Origin: Candidatus Pacearchaeota archaeon
GTDB lineage: Archaea; Nanobdellota; Nanobdellia; Pacearchaeales; GW2011-AR1
Direction: 5' to 3'
Assembly: GCA_003554465.1 (NCBI GenBank)
Contig: PWGL01000073.1
Location: forward strand, 1-6,998
Length of the DNA: 6,998 bases
Below are positions 6,062 to 6,998 of the stretch, piece after piece (position 1 is the stretch's first letter; every line of letters starts with the position of its first letter). The notes under the pieces are model-generated. The model was given only the letters and a program-made list of their open reading frames with translations, did no database searches and had not been told where the DNA came from. Both the position numbers and the translations under genes were made by a program.

Positions 6062-6844
6062 ATGACACTTATAAACGTGACAGACATTTCCTCATACTTG
6101 TTCTGTCCAAGAAAAGTTTATCTTAAGAAAGTCAAAGGTATTAAAGAAGAGGCTAGCCAGAAAATGATTTTGGGTTTGTTAAAACATAAAGTTTTTGAAA
6201 AATTTAGTAATAATGAAGAAAATATTGTGAAAGAGATAGAAGATAATATAAGCGAGGAAGAGATAGAGAATATATACAACAATAAATTGAAAGAGATGGT
6301 TGAAGAGGTAGCTAACCAAAATCTAAAATTGTTAAATTCATTTAGGATTAAGGATGAGCAACTTATGGAAGGGGTCCTAAATTTTATGGAGAAAGAAATT
6401 TCATTGCGAATTGAGTCTATAAAAGAAGGTTTGAATAAGGGTTTTCTTGGGAAAGATTTGTGGGAAAACTTAAAACCTAAATACAGGACAGAATATAAGA
6501 TTGTTTCTGAAAATTTAGGCCTGAAAGGAAAAATAGACAGGGTTAAGCTTGATGAAGAAATTGTACCTTATGAGATTAAGACAAAAAAAGATATTTATTT
6601 ATCCGATAAGATACAACTAGCAGCATATGCCTTATTGCTAGAAAATAAGTTTGAAAAATCTATTAAAAAAGGAATTATAGAGAGCAAGGCAGGTAGAGAA
6701 GAACTTGAAATAGATCAGCAGTTAAAAGATAAGGTTTTCCATATAGCAAATGAGATAAAGAATTTTGACGAGCCTCCCAGAATACAGAGCAATTTTAACA
6801 AGTGTAGACATTGTAATTTGAAAGACAAATGTTTTAACATATAA
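6062..6844 (+). CDS. Cas4/RecB-like PD-(D/E)XK nuclease with iron-sulfur cluster
   Basis: The 260-residue product has the full set of Cas4-type (RecB family, DUF83-like) signatures. C15 in F-C-P-R-K-V-Y-L (14-21) at the N-terminus and C248, C251 and C257 at the C-terminus form the four ligands expected for a [4Fe-4S] cluster. The nuclease site comprises H42 (G-L-L-K-H-K), D159 in G-K-I-D-R-V, E171-I-K173 in Y-E-I-K-T-K, and the Q185-x3-Y189 motif (Q-L-A-A-Y). A charged helical insertion fills about 50-135. Such enzymes cut single-stranded DNA ends, as exonucleases or endonucleases. No CRISPR array or other cas gene is visible, and the gene lies 18 bases after the primase, close to PCNA. I therefore infer a housekeeping replication or repair role, perhaps Dna2-like flap or end processing, although stand-alone Cas4 proteins elsewhere also serve CRISPR adaptation or mobile elements. 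All catalytic residues appear intact. Confidence 0.88.
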   Translation: MTLINVTDISSYLFCPRKVYLKKVKGIKEEASQKMILGLLKHKVFEKFSNNEENIVKEIEDNISEEEIENIYNNKLKEMVEEVANQNLKLLNSFRIKDEQLMEGVLNFMEKEISLRIESIKEGLNKGFLGKDLWENLKPKYRTEYKIVSENLGLKGKIDRVKLDEEIVPYEIKTKKDIYLSDKIQLAAYALLLENKFEKSIKKGIIESKAGREELEIDQQLKDKVFHIANEIKNFDEPPRIQSNFNKCRHCNLKDKCFNI

Positions 6845-6855
6845 TTGCTATAATA

Positions 6856-6861
6856 TTTTTT
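6856..6861 (+). terminator. Oligo-T transcription terminator candidate after the primase-nuclease operon
   Basis: Six T residues occur 11 bases after the nuclease stop codon, the kind of U-tract that ends archaeal transcripts without a hairpin. A fresh TATA box follows at 6888, consistent with an operon boundary here. Confidence 0.35.
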
Positions 6862-6887
6862 ATCTCAAAAATATATCATCGAAAAGG

Positions 6888-6895
6888 TTTTAAAT
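6888..6895 (+). promoter_or_regulatory. TATA box (with BRE-like GAAAAGG) for the gene at 6916
   Basis: GAAAAGG (6881-6887) is followed directly by TTTTAAAT, centred about 24 bases before the ATG at 6916. This is the clearest BRE/TATA pair in the window. A GAGGT (6908-6912) also precedes the ATG by only 3 bases. The predicted start site lies close to the ATG, so the mRNA may lack most of that motif. Confidence 0.5.
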
Positions 6896-6915
6896 GTACT
6901 TTTCTATGAGGTAAT

Positions 6916-6998
6916 ATGAAAAAGATAGGTGTACTGTTATTGACTTTAGTATTAGTGGTTAGTTTAGCCTTAAGTGTCTCTTCTCAAGAAAATAATAA
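6916..6998 (+). CDS. N-terminus of a secreted or membrane-anchored protein (partial, right edge)
   Basis: Only 27 codons are visible. They form a typical signal peptide: K2-K3, then a Leu/Val-rich hydrophobic core (about 5-20), then a polar A-L-S-V-S-S-Q-E stretch (18-25) suited to signal peptidase cleavage. There is no cysteine, so this is not an obvious lipoprotein. A BRE/TATA pair at 6881-6895 suggests a transcription unit separate from the upstream nuclease. The mature part is off the window, so no function can be assigned. Confidence 0.7.
   Translation, partial: MKKIGVLLLTLVLVVSLALSVSSQENN

Noticed and set aside
6062..6998. CRISPR array or cas operon near the Cas4-like gene
   Set aside because: No regularly spaced direct repeats and no cas1, cas2 or effector genes are visible; only 71 bases separate this gene from the next one.

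Overview
The window reads as a low-GC, gene-dense archaeal genome fragment, most likely from a small-genome DPANN lineage (Woesearchaeota, Pacearchaeota or Nanoarchaeota-like). The evidence is an archaeal sliding clamp (PCNA), a single-chain primase in which the small catalytic subunit is joined to the iron-sulfur domain of the large subunit (an arrangement known from Nanoarchaeum equitans), TATA boxes about 25 bases upstream of start codons, and heavy use of AGA/AGG for arginine. The lineage is an inference; no rRNA is present.

The left part (1-3205, minus strand) is a two-gene unit for cell-surface proteins. The promoter-proximal gene encodes a 272-residue membrane-anchored protein with an N-terminal segment resembling a pilin or class III signal peptide. 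It is coupled through a TGATG stop/start overlap to a very large cysteine-rich membrane protein that runs off the left edge (795 codons visible, 43 cysteines in the presumed ectodomain, then about four transmembrane helices). This second gene has no stop inside the window and fills almost all of 1-2387.

The middle (3206-4531) holds a 131-base divergent promoter region, a small uncharacterised plus-strand gene that appears broken by a single-base frameshift near 3400, and the PCNA gene on the minus strand. The small gene and PCNA converge and overlap by 23 bases at their 3' ends.

The right part (4404-6998) holds a second divergent promoter region (128 bases) between PCNA and the primase, then a plus-strand operon of primase followed by a Cas4/RecB-like iron-sulfur nuclease. 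Next come a T-run that could be a terminator, a new TATA box, and the first 27 codons of a secreted or membrane protein that runs off the right edge.

PCNA, primase and nuclease together form a DNA replication/repair neighbourhood: primer synthesis, clamp, and a nuclease that could process ends or flaps. Initiation style differs by gene position. Most genes right behind a promoter appear leaderless, whereas downstream genes (the nuclease and the cysteine-rich protein) carry Shine-Dalgarno-like sequences. No CRISPR array, insertion sequence, tRNA or rRNA was seen.
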